Origin: Pseudogracilibacillus sp037072025
GTDB lineage: Bacteria > Bacillota > Bacilli > Bacillales > Amphibacillaceae
Length of the DNA: 64,000 nt
Direction of reading: 5' to 3'
Assembly (NCBI RefSeq): GCF_037072025.1
Contig: NZ_JAXHDD010000020.1
Location: forward strand, 1 to 64,000
The notes beneath the pieces are model-generated. The model searched no databases and had not been told where the DNA came from. It saw nothing but the letters and a program-made list of their open reading frames with translations. Positions 26,982 through 36,693 of the stretch are shown here, piece after piece. The position numbers were made by a program, and so were the translations under genes. Numbering within the stretch: the first letter of the stretch is position 1; each line of letters begins with the position of its first letter.

Positions 26982-27986
26982 TCAATTATTTATTTTAATA
27001 GGTCGACCTTTTTGATAAGATTGTTTTGCCGCTTTTGCAATTATTTCAGCTCGTAATCCATCGTTACCATCACAAAGTAATGGAGTACCATTTTGTATTG
27101 AATCAATAAATGCTTGTGTTTCTGTTATATATGCATCTTTATAACGTTCTAAAAAGAAATGTTTCAGTTTATCTTTATGAACACCATCACTCGTGCTTAA
27201 TTCAACGGTTGTTGGTCGGTCATTTTCACAAGTAAGATTACCTTTATCGCCAAAAACTTCTACACGTTGATCATACCCATATACTGCTTTTCTACTATTA
27301 TCGATGACACCTATTGCTCCATTTTCAAAGGTTAACGTAGTGATTGCAGTATCAATATCGCCTACCTCGCCAATTGCGGGATCAACGAGATTTGCTCCTA
27401 CTGCAAAAACTTCAACTACTTCACTATTTGCAAGATAGCGTGCCATATCAAAATCATGGATCGCCATATCGAAAAATAGACCACCCGAACCCCTAATATA
27501 TTCTACTGGTGGTGGCTCAGGATCTCTTGATGTAATTTTTATGACATGCGGATTCCCAATGACACCCTTTTTAACAGATTCATGGATTCGTAGGAAGTTA
27601 CGATCAAATCTACGGTTAAATCCAACTTGAAATTTTACACCTGCTTTTTCAACTGCATTTAAAACTTCTTTTGTTTCATCAATTGAAAAACTAATCGGTT
27701 TTTCACAAAATATATGTTTTCCATTTTTCGCCGCTTCTATAATGATTTCAGCATGTGTATTCGTTGGAGAACAAACGAAAACTGCATCGATTTCTTCATC
27801 CTTAATAATATATTCGTAGTTTGTTACGACTTGTTCAATTCTAATTTCTTTTGCCCAATCTATTACATCGTCAATAAAAATATCTGAAATTGACTTAAGT
27901 CTTACATTTGAAAAGTGAATGATATTTTCGGCGTGCAGTCTACCAATTCTACCTGCACCAATGATACCGATTGTTGTATTTTTCAA
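26982..27986 (-). CDS. IolG-like Gfo/Idh/MocA dehydrogenase (1)
   Basis: 334 residues. NAD-binding GIIGAGRIGRLHAEN, the family lysine in CEKPISFS at about 96, and the catalytic Asp/His pair in GGLFFDMAIHDFDMARYL near 170, the pattern of myo-inositol 2-dehydrogenase. It would oxidise a cyclitol or sugar hydroxyl to a ketone. Start is TTG behind GGAGTG. Last gene of the long operon that begins at 38744. Six genes of this superfamily occur in the island. Confidence 0.88.
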   Translation of the reverse strand: MKNTTIGIIGAGRIGRLHAENIIHFSNVRLKSISDIFIDDVIDWAKEIRIEQVVTNYEYIIKDEEIDAVFVCSPTNTHAEIIIEAAKNGKHIFCEKPISFSIDETKEVLNAVEKAGVKFQVGFNRRFDRNFLRIHESVKKGVIGNPHVIKITSRDPEPPPVEYIRGSGGLFFDMAIHDFDMARYLANSEVVEVFAVGANLVDPAIGEVGDIDTAITTLTFENGAIGVIDNSRKAVYGYDQRVEVFGDKGNLTCENDRPTTVELSTSDGVHKDKLKHFFLERYKDAYITETQAFIDSIQNGTPLLCDGNDGLRAEIIAKAAKQSYQKGRPIKINN

Positions 27987-28018
27987 TTGGTTTCACACTC
28001 CTTTTTAAATATGTCTAT

Positions 28019-28903
28019 TCAACCCATACCTATTTCTCGTAAGTAATTTCTCGTTCGTTTCGCAATTGGTAATGGCTTTTCAAACGGAGTTGGATACATG
28101 TCTTGTTCTACAATAATCCATCCATCAAAATTTGTTTTCTTAAGTAGTTGAACAAATTTGCTCATATCAACAATCCCTTTATCTGGCTCTACCATTACAC
28201 CTTCTTGAACCGCTTTTGCCAATGACCAATCATTTTGTCTTACAGCTTCAAGAACAGATGAATCACAATTTTTCAAGTGGATATATGAAATCCTTTTATA
28301 ATGCTTTTTCATAAATTCGATAACATCTCCGTCCATATAGGCATGATGACCAGTATCAAAACAAAGATTAATAGTCGTTCTTTTTAAGAATTCTTCAATT
28401 TGTTCTTCTGTTTCAATATGCGTTTGTGAATGTGGATGAAAGACAACTTCTAAATCATATTTATTTTTTGCATGATTATTTATTTTTTCGATATTTTGAT
28501 AAAATATGTCTTTTTCTTCTTTATTTAATTCTTTTTTACGGATTTGTTCTCCTGTAAATAAATCTGTGTAACAAGCATCGATAAGTACGACATATTTTGC
28601 CTCTTCAAACTGAGTCTGTAATGATGCCATTTCATCCAGCTGTGCTATCATATTATTCGTATTATCAGGACAAGTTAGATCGTCCATTAATGTTGTTGAT
28701 ATTAATTGAATATTTCTTTTATCTAGTTCATTTTTCAATTTCTGCACCTTATTTGGCATAAACCCCCACGGCCCTAACTCCATACCAGTGTAACCTGCAA
28801 TTGCCATTTCATCTAAACATCTTTTCCAAGACATCTGTTTATCATCTTTTGTAAACCATATTCCCCAGGAAACGGGAGCAGTTCCTATTTTACATTGACT
28901 CAA
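28019..28903 (-). CDS. IolE/MocC-like TIM-barrel protein
   Basis: 294 residues. Opens GTAPVSWGIWF, as in inosose dehydratase IolE and MocC; metal-ligand positions are suggested by FHPHSQTHIET, CFDTGHHAYMDGD, HLKNCD and VEQDMYP. Family members are dehydratases or epimerases acting on keto-cyclitols and keto-sugars. Start codon is TTG behind GGGG. The island has a second clear iolE at 38842, so this copy may act on a different stereoisomer or a 3-keto sugar. Confidence 0.82.
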   Translation of the reverse strand: MSQCKIGTAPVSWGIWFTKDDKQMSWKRCLDEMAIAGYTGMELGPWGFMPNKVQKLKNELDKRNIQLISTTLMDDLTCPDNTNNMIAQLDEMASLQTQFEEAKYVVLIDACYTDLFTGEQIRKKELNKEEKDIFYQNIEKINNHAKNKYDLEVVFHPHSQTHIETEEQIEEFLKRTTINLCFDTGHHAYMDGDVIEFMKKHYKRISYIHLKNCDSSVLEAVRQNDWSLAKAVQEGVMVEPDKGIVDMSKFVQLLKKTNFDGWIIVEQDMYPTPFEKPLPIAKRTRNYLREIGMG

Positions 28904-28921
28904 ATTGCATTCCCCACTTTT

Positions 28922-30046
28922 TTATATAAATACCCAACTATTCAATTCTGACGACTCGAGAATTGCTTCAATAATTCGATCTACTTTAAAACCAAAGTTA
29001 AAATCACAAATATAAGAAGTGCCTTTTGTAATGCTTGATAGTACTTCATGCGTTTCTAGTGTTTTAAAATCATTGAATCCAATTGCTATACCAGGTGCTG
29101 GTTGAAAAGCACTATAACCTTCATGGTCATTTCCAAGTAGTACTCTTCTAAATCCTCTATCTACACTATCATCTTTAGTAAAGTAAACATGAACATCGTT
29201 GAGGTTTTCTAAAGTATAATGAACCGTTCCTTTCGTTCCTTGAATTTCAAAACTTAAGTGGTTTTTTCTTCCTGTTGCTATTCTACTAGAACTTAATGTT
29301 CCGATTGCGCCATTTTCATATTGTGATAATAATATAACGACATCATCATTTTCAACCGTTTTCGTTTCTGTAGAGTTAAGTCGTACAGGTCTTTCTTTAA
29401 TGACAGTTCGAGTTAAAGCATTAACTGCTTTCATATCTCCTAAAATAAACTGTAGGACGCTAAATAAATGAGAGCCTAAATCTCCTAAAGTGCCACTACC
29501 AGAGATTTTCTTTAGATGGCGCCAAGAGATTGGAATTTGTTGATCCAGAAGAGCATCCTGGTCATATGTACCAGAAACTTTTGTTATTTCACCTAATTTT
29601 CCATCTTGAACTAATCTTCTAATATATTTTGTTGCTGGATTCATCACATTATTAAAACCTACATAATTAACAAGCCCTTTTTCTTTCGCTAAATTTGCTA
29701 ACTCTTTTGACTGTCCTGCTGAAAGACTAAGAGGTTTTTCGCAATATACATGTTTATTATTTAATAGAGCTTCCTTTGCAATTTCATAATGAAAAGCATT
29801 AGGTGTAGTAATATCTACTAAATCAACATCTTTATCTGTTACTACATCATGCCAATCTTTACTATATCGTTTAAAACCGAATTGTTTTTTTACTTTTAAA
29901 GCACTTTCTTCAGTAATATCTGAAACCATTTCAAATACAGGTTTTCCATATTCTTCACCAAAATGATATAAAGCATTTAAAAAAGATTTTGAATGGGATT
30001 TCCCCATCCATCCTGTACCAACTAATCCAATTCTTACCTCTTTCAA
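28922..30046 (-). CDS. Gfo/Idh/MocA oxidoreductase (2)
   Basis: 374 residues from TTG (AGAGGTG 5 nt upstream); a GTG three codons earlier lies inside that ribosome binding site. NAD-binding GLVGTGWMGKSHSKSF, lysine in CEKPLSLS, and GTLGDLGSHLFSV as the catalytic His region. Longer than the IolG-like copies and of another subgroup, similar in outline to YcjS- or levoglucosan-dehydrogenase-like enzymes that make 3-keto sugars. The substrate is not known. Confidence 0.8.
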   Translation of the reverse strand: MKEVRIGLVGTGWMGKSHSKSFLNALYHFGEEYGKPVFEMVSDITEESALKVKKQFGFKRYSKDWHDVVTDKDVDLVDITTPNAFHYEIAKEALLNNKHVYCEKPLSLSAGQSKELANLAKEKGLVNYVGFNNVMNPATKYIRRLVQDGKLGEITKVSGTYDQDALLDQQIPISWRHLKKISGSGTLGDLGSHLFSVLQFILGDMKAVNALTRTVIKERPVRLNSTETKTVENDDVVILLSQYENGAIGTLSSSRIATGRKNHLSFEIQGTKGTVHYTLENLNDVHVYFTKDDSVDRGFRRVLLGNDHEGYSAFQPAPGIAIGFNDFKTLETHEVLSSITKGTSYICDFNFGFKVDRIIEAILESSELNSWVFI

Positions 30047-30127
30047 AGTAAACACCTCTTTGTTGAATAAAGGATTTTGAACACATCTGACACACTACAA
30101 GATGTGTTCAAATATCCCCTTCAGTAA

Positions 30128-31123
30128 TTATTTACTTAATTGATCATTTACTTCATCTAATTTTTCTTGTGCATTTTCACTTGTAATTAAATCAATCCCA
30201 CTGTCAATCTTCTCATCAACTGTTTCACCATTAATCGCTCTTATCGCATTTTCAACTCCAATATATGCCATTTGATACGGTAATTGCTGAATTACTGCAT
30301 CTAATTCACCTTGAGAAATCGATTTTAACGCATCACTCGTACCGTCAATGCCAATTACCGGAATTTCTAAGTTGCTTGTGTTAATTGCCTGAAGTGCTCC
30401 CAAAGCCATTTCGTCATTCGCTGTAAAGACCCCTTTAACATTTGGGTGTGCAGTGATTATGTTTTCCATAACGTTAACAGCTTTTGTTCTATCAAAATCA
30501 GCTGCTTGAACTGTAACAACTTTAAGACCATGTTCCTCAAGTTGGTCTTTAGCACCAGAAACTCTTGCTTCATTTTGTGCAGCTCCTGACACCCCTTCAA
30601 TAATTGCAACTTCTTCACCTTCAGACAATAATGAAGTTAAGTACTCACCTGCTTTTTGACCTGCAGTATAATTATCTGTTCCAATATACGTTACTTTATT
30701 TTCCCAATCTAAATCTGTATCAATGAGAAGTACTGGGATATCTGCATCACTATATTTAGATAGCGTTGGTATAACTGATCCAGTACTTGGCATTAACACT
30801 AAAGCTTCCGGGTTTTCAGTTAATAAATCTTCTAAAATATTGATTAATTCTTGCTCTTGTGTTTGCGTAGATGCAGCAAGGAATTTTCCATTAACATCAA
30901 AATCTTCAAACGCTTGTTTTGCTCCAGCTTCTGCCAATTTAAAATATTCAGCGTCAGATCCTTTTAAAACAACCGCAATTGTTGGTTTGTCACTATCGTT
31001 ATCAGTGCTCTCGTCTGCTGATTCATCATTTTCGTTACTACTTGAACCACTACTACACCCAGCTAGTAATATTAGAGCTGCAATAATTACTAGAGACAAT
31101 GTTAAAAAATATTTTTTTTTCAT
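30128..31123 (-). CDS. Sugar-binding lipoprotein of ABC importer (1)
   Basis: 331 residues from the ATG 8 nt after GAGGAG. Signal peptide KKKYFLTLSLVIIAALILLAGC with lipobox LLAGC, then a Ser/Asp/Glu linker and a periplasmic-binding-protein type 1 domain of ribose class (PTIAVVLKGSDAEYF, TDNYTAGQKAGEYL, VFTANDEMALGALQA, GIDGTSDAL). It is four genes away from the permease/ATPase pair and is the second binding protein of the operon. Confidence 0.9.
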   Translation of the reverse strand: MKKKYFLTLSLVIIAALILLAGCSSGSSSNENDESADESTDNDSDKPTIAVVLKGSDAEYFKLAEAGAKQAFEDFDVNGKFLAASTQTQEQELINILEDLLTENPEALVLMPSTGSVIPTLSKYSDADIPVLLIDTDLDWENKVTYIGTDNYTAGQKAGEYLTSLLSEGEEVAIIEGVSGAAQNEARVSGAKDQLEEHGLKVVTVQAADFDRTKAVNVMENIITAHPNVKGVFTANDEMALGALQAINTSNLEIPVIGIDGTSDALKSISQGELDAVIQQLPYQMAYIGVENAIRAINGETVDEKIDSGIDLITSENAQEKLDEVNDQLSK

Positions 31124-31140
31124 TTGTTTCACTCCTCGTA

Positions 31141-32157
31141 TTATTTTTCTGGATAAACCATAATTTTAATTGCTTCACCTTTTCTCATAGTTTTAATTGC
31201 TTCATGAATATCTCTTAATGATGTTCTATGAGTAATAAGACTTTCAAGGTTTAAAATATTAGCTTCTAAAATTTTAATTACTTTAGGAAAATGATTTTTT
31301 TGAATAATTGTACCCATAACAGTAATTTCTTTTTTAGTTATTTCACACTGTTTAATCGGACGATTGGCATTTTCATTCATACCAACCAATAAAACTTTAC
31401 CACCTTTCCGAACAAGTTCTATTGTTTGATCAAATAGTACACCAACACAGTCGATAACAATATCTGCCCCAACTTTGGTTATATCTTGAACTAATTGTTC
31501 AACATTCTCTTTAGTCGGATTAATGATATGTGTTGATCCCGACTTTTTCGCATGTTCTAGACGATAATCAGATAAATCAACTGTTATTATTTGACCAGCA
31601 CCTGCCACCTTTTGAACTTGAGTAAACAGTTGTCCCATTGGACCTGCTCCTAAAATTACAACATTGTCACCAGGTTGTGTTTGGATCTTCTCACTACCAT
31701 TAATTACACATGAAAGCGGTTCAGCCAAAACAGCTATTTCAACTGGTACTTTCTTCGATATTTTATAGACATTTTTAGAAGGAACCACACTATAGGAAGC
31801 CCAGCCACCATCTTTAAAAATTCCAATTGTGGAAAAGTTTTCACAAACATTTTGAATACCTGTTTGACAGTAATAACAATGTCCGCAAACTGTTGTCGGG
31901 TCAATAATTACTCGATCGCCAACTTCGACATTTTGAACATTATTACCAATTTCAATAACTTCACCAATATATTCATGTCCTTGAATAATACCAGGAGTTG
32001 CAGGGTGTGTAGGAGGGTCTGATAAAATATGAATATCAGATCCACATATACTTGCTACCTCTACCTTAATTTTCACTTCATCAGCATTAGATAATTCTGG
32101 TATATCTACTTCTTTCAATGTTAACTTTCCTACATCTTCAAAAATTGCTGATAACAT
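31141..32157 (-). CDS. Zinc-dependent alcohol dehydrogenase family
   Basis: 338 residues, medium-chain dehydrogenase. Catalytic zinc ligands in ASICGSDIH and QGHEYIGEV; structural zinc cysteines in CGHCYYCQTGIQNVC; NAD-binding VVILGAGPMGQL. Closest families are sorbitol/threonine dehydrogenases and, in inositol pathways, the scyllo-inosose dehydrogenase type known from Thermotoga. Within an inositol cluster it could oxidise a second hydroxyl; inference only. Confidence 0.87.
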   Translation of the reverse strand: MLSAIFEDVGKLTLKEVDIPELSNADEVKIKVEVASICGSDIHILSDPPTHPATPGIIQGHEYIGEVIEIGNNVQNVEVGDRVIIDPTTVCGHCYYCQTGIQNVCENFSTIGIFKDGGWASYSVVPSKNVYKISKKVPVEIAVLAEPLSCVINGSEKIQTQPGDNVVILGAGPMGQLFTQVQKVAGAGQIITVDLSDYRLEHAKKSGSTHIINPTKENVEQLVQDITKVGADIVIDCVGVLFDQTIELVRKGGKVLLVGMNENANRPIKQCEITKKEITVMGTIIQKNHFPKVIKILEANILNLESLITHRTSLRDIHEAIKTMRKGEAIKIMVYPEK

Positions 32158-32180
32158 AACTTTTTCTCCTTATAAATAAT

Positions 32181-33008
32181 TTAATTACTTAACATTCCCT
32201 GTAATACTTGCACTGTACGTTCACAGTAAAGATATAAATCATCCATTGATTCCTTATTAGCTGCGAACGGGTTTGCTCCAGGTGCCATACACTCAAGAAC
32301 AAGAGGCCCATCATAATTGATTTCCTTTAGTTTTGAGAATACTGCTTCAAAATCAATATGACCAAATCCTACACCTTGCCGATTATTATCTGCAAGATGA
32401 AAGACCCCTAATTTATCAGATACATTTTCAATTGCGTAAAGCATATCAACTTCTTCAATATTCATATGATATGTGTCCACAAGCATTTTCACACTCGGGT
32501 GATTTAATTCATTTACAAAACGATAAGCATCTTCGGCTGTATTTAAAATAGAACTTTCATAACGGTTAACTGGTTCTATAATTAATTCAACATTTTCCAA
32601 TTTTGCTGTTTCGCATAATTGTTTCACTGAATCAATTGCCCAATCCCAATCTTCCGTTCCTTTGCCAATAAGGTGCGTCTTTCCAACAGCGGATGGACAA
32701 ATTACAATGTATTTTCCACCGAATTCGTTACAAACTTTAATTTGTTCTTTAAAATATTCAACTGCAATTTTTCGATTGGTCGGATTACCATTAGCCAAGT
32801 CTTTTGTTTCATCCGGCCAAGCAGCATCACCTGTAAGTCCATCAATTTTTAATTGTAAATCGTTTACAATTTGTTTAATTTTCTCTGTATGAGTAAGTGC
32901 CATCGCTGCTTGAAGTTCTATCGCATCATAACCACTTTTTTTGATGAATTTAAGAACTCTTTCAATTGGTTCATCCCCAAAAATCCAACTACATATCGAT
33001 AAATGCAT
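32181..33008 (-). CDS. TIM-barrel sugar isomerase/epimerase family
   Basis: 275 residues, AP-endonuclease-2-like barrel. Metal-binding acids and histidines in IIEPVNRYESS, MLVDTYHMNIEE, VFHLADNNRQG and LVLECMAPG, the arrangement of D-tagatose/psicose 3-epimerases and 5-keto-gluconate epimerases. Substrate unknown. Between the zinc dehydrogenase and the second binding protein, in the same operon. Confidence 0.8.
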   Translation of the reverse strand: MHLSICSWIFGDEPIERVLKFIKKSGYDAIELQAAMALTHTEKIKQIVNDLQLKIDGLTGDAAWPDETKDLANGNPTNRKIAVEYFKEQIKVCNEFGGKYIVICPSAVGKTHLIGKGTEDWDWAIDSVKQLCETAKLENVELIIEPVNRYESSILNTAEDAYRFVNELNHPSVKMLVDTYHMNIEEVDMLYAIENVSDKLGVFHLADNNRQGVGFGHIDFEAVFSKLKEINYDGPLVLECMAPGANPFAANKESMDDLYLYCERTVQVLQGMLSN

Positions 33009-33030
33009 GAATCACACCCCATAGTTAATA

Positions 33031-34038
33031 TTAATTATTTAAATAACCTTCTACTTCATGAATTCTTTGCTCTACATTGTCTTTTGTATAAACCTCGGCA
33101 CCTGAATCAATACGTTTTTCTACCGACTCACCTTTAATCGCTTTTACAGCTGATTCCACCCCTAAATAACCCATTCTATACGGATCTTGGGCTATATTAG
33201 CTACCATTTGACCATCTACAACTGCTTGCAGACCATCTGGAGTACCATCAAAGCCAATTAAAGGAATATGTGTACTATCTTTATTTTCTAACCCTTTAAA
33301 TGAACCCAAAGCCATTTCGTCAGAAGTTGCGAATACCGCTTTGATATCTGGATCTGCTGTGAGAACGTTTTCGACAATATTAACCGCTTTTACACGATCA
33401 CTTTGAGCGTCTTGAACGATAAATTCAATGTTCTTACCTTCTAAAGCTGCTTGGAAACCTTCAGTTCTTTCATCATGAACTTTTGCTCCCATTTGGCCGC
33501 GAACGATCAGAACTTTATCACCATCATTTAATCGATCACTAATATACTCTCCACCTTTAAATGCAGCTTCATAGTTTTCTGTTCCGATAAAACTTACCCT
33601 ATCCTCAAATTCATTTACATTTGCATCAGCCAAAACTACTGGAATATTGGCATTGTGTGCCTTTTGAAGCGCTGGTAACATCGCCTCGGGAAGACTTGGT
33701 GCAACAACGAGACCATTTACTTTAGTGGAAATTAAGTCTTCAACCATTTTTACTTGCTGTTCATATAAGGTTTCCTCCGCTGGTCCAAGAATTTCAATTT
33801 CAACACCTAATTCCTTTGCTGCATCTTGAGCTCCAGCCATATGGATTTTCCAATACTCAGAACTTAAAGTCATTAGAACTACACCAATTTTCAAATCTTC
33901 TTCATTTGTTTCTTCTGTTGATTTTTTTTCATTTCCTTCATTACTAGAATTATTAATTGAACTAGAACTATCATTTGATGAACATGCAGTCAACATAAGC
34001 AGTGCAGTTATAAAAACAAATAACATTTTTTTCCTCAT
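33031..34038 (-). CDS. Sugar-binding lipoprotein of ABC importer (2)
   Basis: 335 residues. Lipobox LTAC at about 16-19, Ser/Asn/Glu-rich linker, then a ribose-class binding domain (IGVVLMTLSSEYW, TENYEAAFKGGEYI, VFATSDEMALGSFKG, IGFDGTPDGLQAV). It precedes the permease and ATPase in gene order and is probably their main partner. Similar throughout to the lipoprotein at 30128, so the pair arose by duplication and probably binds related sugars. A 125-bp gap separates it from the permease. Confidence 0.92.
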   Translation of the reverse strand: MRKKMLFVFITALLMLTACSSNDSSSSINNSSNEGNEKKSTEETNEEDLKIGVVLMTLSSEYWKIHMAGAQDAAKELGVEIEILGPAEETLYEQQVKMVEDLISTKVNGLVVAPSLPEAMLPALQKAHNANIPVVLADANVNEFEDRVSFIGTENYEAAFKGGEYISDRLNDGDKVLIVRGQMGAKVHDERTEGFQAALEGKNIEFIVQDAQSDRVKAVNIVENVLTADPDIKAVFATSDEMALGSFKGLENKDSTHIPLIGFDGTPDGLQAVVDGQMVANIAQDPYRMGYLGVESAVKAIKGESVEKRIDSGAEVYTKDNVEQRIHEVEGYLNN

Positions 34039-34163
34039 CTTAACACTCCTCGTATATTTATCAAAAATATTAAATAAAAATATCCATGTAAATTACATAA
34101 ATTAATTCCTTCCCCTTTCAAGTGTATAAAATTAATTACATGGAAAATATTTATTTTTAAATT

Positions 34164-35165
34164 TTATTTTTTAGAGCGTCTACGTAAAACATCAACGAAC
34201 ACAGCTAAAATAATTACAATACCAATGACAACTGTTTGAACATCAGTAGATGTACCAAGTAAGTTAAGACCATTACGTAATACAGCAATAATCATCGCCC
34301 CAATTAAAGTACCCCAAACTGTTCCAACCCCACCGAAGAAGCTTGCACCACCAATGATTACAGCGGCAATAGCATCCAATTCATATGTTAATCCAGCTAT
34401 TGGAGATGCTGCGTTTGTTCTTCCAATAAGAACTAATCCAGCAAGACCAGCCATTAATCCACTTATTGTATAGACTTTAATTAGTACACGGTCTACTGGG
34501 ATTCCAGAAAGTCTTGCAGCTTCTTTATTTCCACCAATTGCATAAATATATCTTCCTGTTGCTGTTCTAGTAAGGAAAATATGGAAAATAATACTCACAA
34601 CTATAACTAAAATAAAACTCACAGGAACAAAACCTACATTTGCTTGACCTGTAAAATTAATTACATATGCAAATCCAAAGATTGGTGTAGCACCAGTAAT
34701 GATTAATGCAAGTCCTCGAAAAACATTCATCGTACCCAATGTTGAAATAAACGGATGAGGTAATCTTAATTTCGTCAATAACAATCCATTTAATAAACCT
34801 GCTAGAGCACCAACTAATAAACAAACAAATATTCCTAAAACTGGGGGCATGCCCCACATCACTGTTACAACACCTGTTACGACGATAGAGAATGCTAGTA
34901 TTGATCCAACAGATAAGTCAATACCAGCGGTTAAAATTGGTAATAACATACCCATTGAGATTAGTGCGTTAATGGATGACTGTCTAGCTATATTCATTAG
35001 GTTGTCTAATTTAAGGAAACTTGGTGATAAAATAGCAAGAGTAATAGATAGTATTATCAAACCAAATAAAGCACCAAATTTATTAACAATATATTTAAAG
35101 TCGTATTTATTTTTTTTCTTTTCTTCCACATCACCTTGCTGAATGACTTCAGTTTGTTCTTTCAT
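34164..35165 (-). CDS. Ribose-type ABC transporter permease
   Basis: 333 residues, RbsC family, about ten spans. Contains GIDLSVGSILAFS, RLSGIPVDRVLIKVYTISG and AIAAVIIGGASFFGG, the conserved loop and C-terminal motifs. The charged N-terminus faces the cytoplasm. Follows the ATPase by 6 bp. Confidence 0.94.
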   Translation of the reverse strand: MKEQTEVIQQGDVEEKKKNKYDFKYIVNKFGALFGLIILSITLAILSPSFLKLDNLMNIARQSSINALISMGMLLPILTAGIDLSVGSILAFSIVVTGVVTVMWGMPPVLGIFVCLLVGALAGLLNGLLLTKLRLPHPFISTLGTMNVFRGLALIITGATPIFGFAYVINFTGQANVGFVPVSFILVIVVSIIFHIFLTRTATGRYIYAIGGNKEAARLSGIPVDRVLIKVYTISGLMAGLAGLVLIGRTNAASPIAGLTYELDAIAAVIIGGASFFGGVGTVWGTLIGAMIIAVLRNGLNLLGTSTDVQTVVIGIVIILAVFVDVLRRRSKK

Positions 35166-35171
35166 TATTAT

Positions 35172-36656
35172 TTAACCTCCTGTCGCAGCTTTCATAATTA
35201 CTTCTTGATCTGCTTCATCTCTGCTTATATCCGCTGTAATTTTTCCTTCATTCATCACGAGAATTCTATCTGAGATACCGAGAATTTCGGGTAACTCCGA
35301 AGAAATAACAATAACACCAGCGCCATTTTCAACTAAATAGTTCATTAAATTGTACACTTCGACTTTTGCGCCCACATCAATTCCCCTAGTTGGTTCATCG
35401 AAAATAAAAACTCTTGCATCTGTAAACAGCCATTTTGCTATTACTACTTTTTGTTGATTTCCACCGCTTAAATATCTTGCTAAAAGATTTACGTTATTAG
35501 GTCTAATACTTAAGTCTTTAACATATTTATCTGTTACGTCTTTTTGTGATTGTATATTTATAAGACCGTTCTTCTTAACTTTATTTATCTTGGCAATCGT
35601 GTTATTGAAAATTAACGATTGATCAAGAAATAAGCCTTCTTCTTTTCTATCCTCTGTAATAAATGCTAAGCCTGCCTTAATTGCATCGATTGGATGACGA
35701 ATCTTTTGTTTTTCTCCTGCAATATATACATCACCCGATACAATTGGGTCTGCTCCAAATATTGCTCGAGCAAGTTCCGTCCGACCTGCACCAACCAGTC
35801 CCGATATTCCTAATATTTCACCTTGATTAGCTGAGAAGTTTATCTCCGGTGAGTCTTCCGTTAATTTTAGATTTTTTACAGTTAATATTTCTTTCCCTTT
35901 TTTAAAATCAATTTTGGGGAATTTATTATCCAATGAACGACCTACCATGAGTGCAATCATTTCATCAATGGAAGTAGTTTTAGTTTCAACTGTTTTGATT
36001 TTATGTCCATCTCGTAAGATTGTAATTCGATCACTAATCCGTTTTATTTCTTCAAGACGGTGTGAAATATATATAATCGTCATTCCTTGTTCTCTTAATC
36101 TTTCAATAGTAGCTAATAATTGCTCAGCTTCACGTTCACTTAAACTTGATGTCGGTTCATCCATAATAATCAGTTCACAATTTAGCGATAGCGCTTTAGC
36201 AATTTCAACTAATTGTTGTTGTCCGACCCCTAAATTTTGTACTAATTCTTCCGGGCTAACATTTTGTCCTAACCGTTCCATTAACTCTTTAGCTTCTTTC
36301 CTCATTGCGGAACGATCTAGTAATGATAATTTACTGCCTTTTTTCATTTCATGTCCTAAAAAGATATTTTCCATAATTGAAAGTTGAGGTATTAAGTTAA
36401 GCTCCTGATAGATTGTTCCAATACCTGCATCAATGGAGTCACTCGGTTTAGTTACCGCGAGCGGTTTCCCCTTCCATATCAACTCTCCAACATCTTTCTC
36501 ATAGGCACCAGTGATAATTTTAATAATTGTAGATTTTCCAGCACCATTTTCACCTAAAAGAACATGAACCTCACCAGGCTTTACATCAATATTAATGTTA
36601 TATAGTACTTGAACCCCTGAGAAAGACTTATTAATATCCTTTAATTCTAGTATCAT
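35172..36656 (-). CDS. Ribose-type ABC transporter ATP-binding protein
   Basis: 494 residues with two ABC cassettes. The first has Walker A GENGAGKSTIIK, signature LGVGQQQLVEIAKAL and Walker B LIIMDEPTSSLS. The second has the degenerate GLVGAGRTELARA, signature LSGGNQQKVVIAKWL and FIFDEPTRGIDVG. This is the RbsA/MglA layout, in which the first site is the canonical ATPase. Energises import with the permease and binding lipoproteins. Confidence 0.95.
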   Translation of the reverse strand: MILELKDINKSFSGVQVLYNINIDVKPGEVHVLLGENGAGKSTIIKIITGAYEKDVGELIWKGKPLAVTKPSDSIDAGIGTIYQELNLIPQLSIMENIFLGHEMKKGSKLSLLDRSAMRKEAKELMERLGQNVSPEELVQNLGVGQQQLVEIAKALSLNCELIIMDEPTSSLSEREAEQLLATIERLREQGMTIIYISHRLEEIKRISDRITILRDGHKIKTVETKTTSIDEMIALMVGRSLDNKFPKIDFKKGKEILTVKNLKLTEDSPEINFSANQGEILGISGLVGAGRTELARAIFGADPIVSGDVYIAGEKQKIRHPIDAIKAGLAFITEDRKEEGLFLDQSLIFNNTIAKINKVKKNGLINIQSQKDVTDKYVKDLSIRPNNVNLLARYLSGGNQQKVVIAKWLFTDARVFIFDEPTRGIDVGAKVEVYNLMNYLVENGAGVIVISSELPEILGISDRILVMNEGKITADISRDEADQEVIMKAATGG

Positions 36657-36693
36657 ACCAACTCACCCCTAACTACATATCTTACATTCCTTT

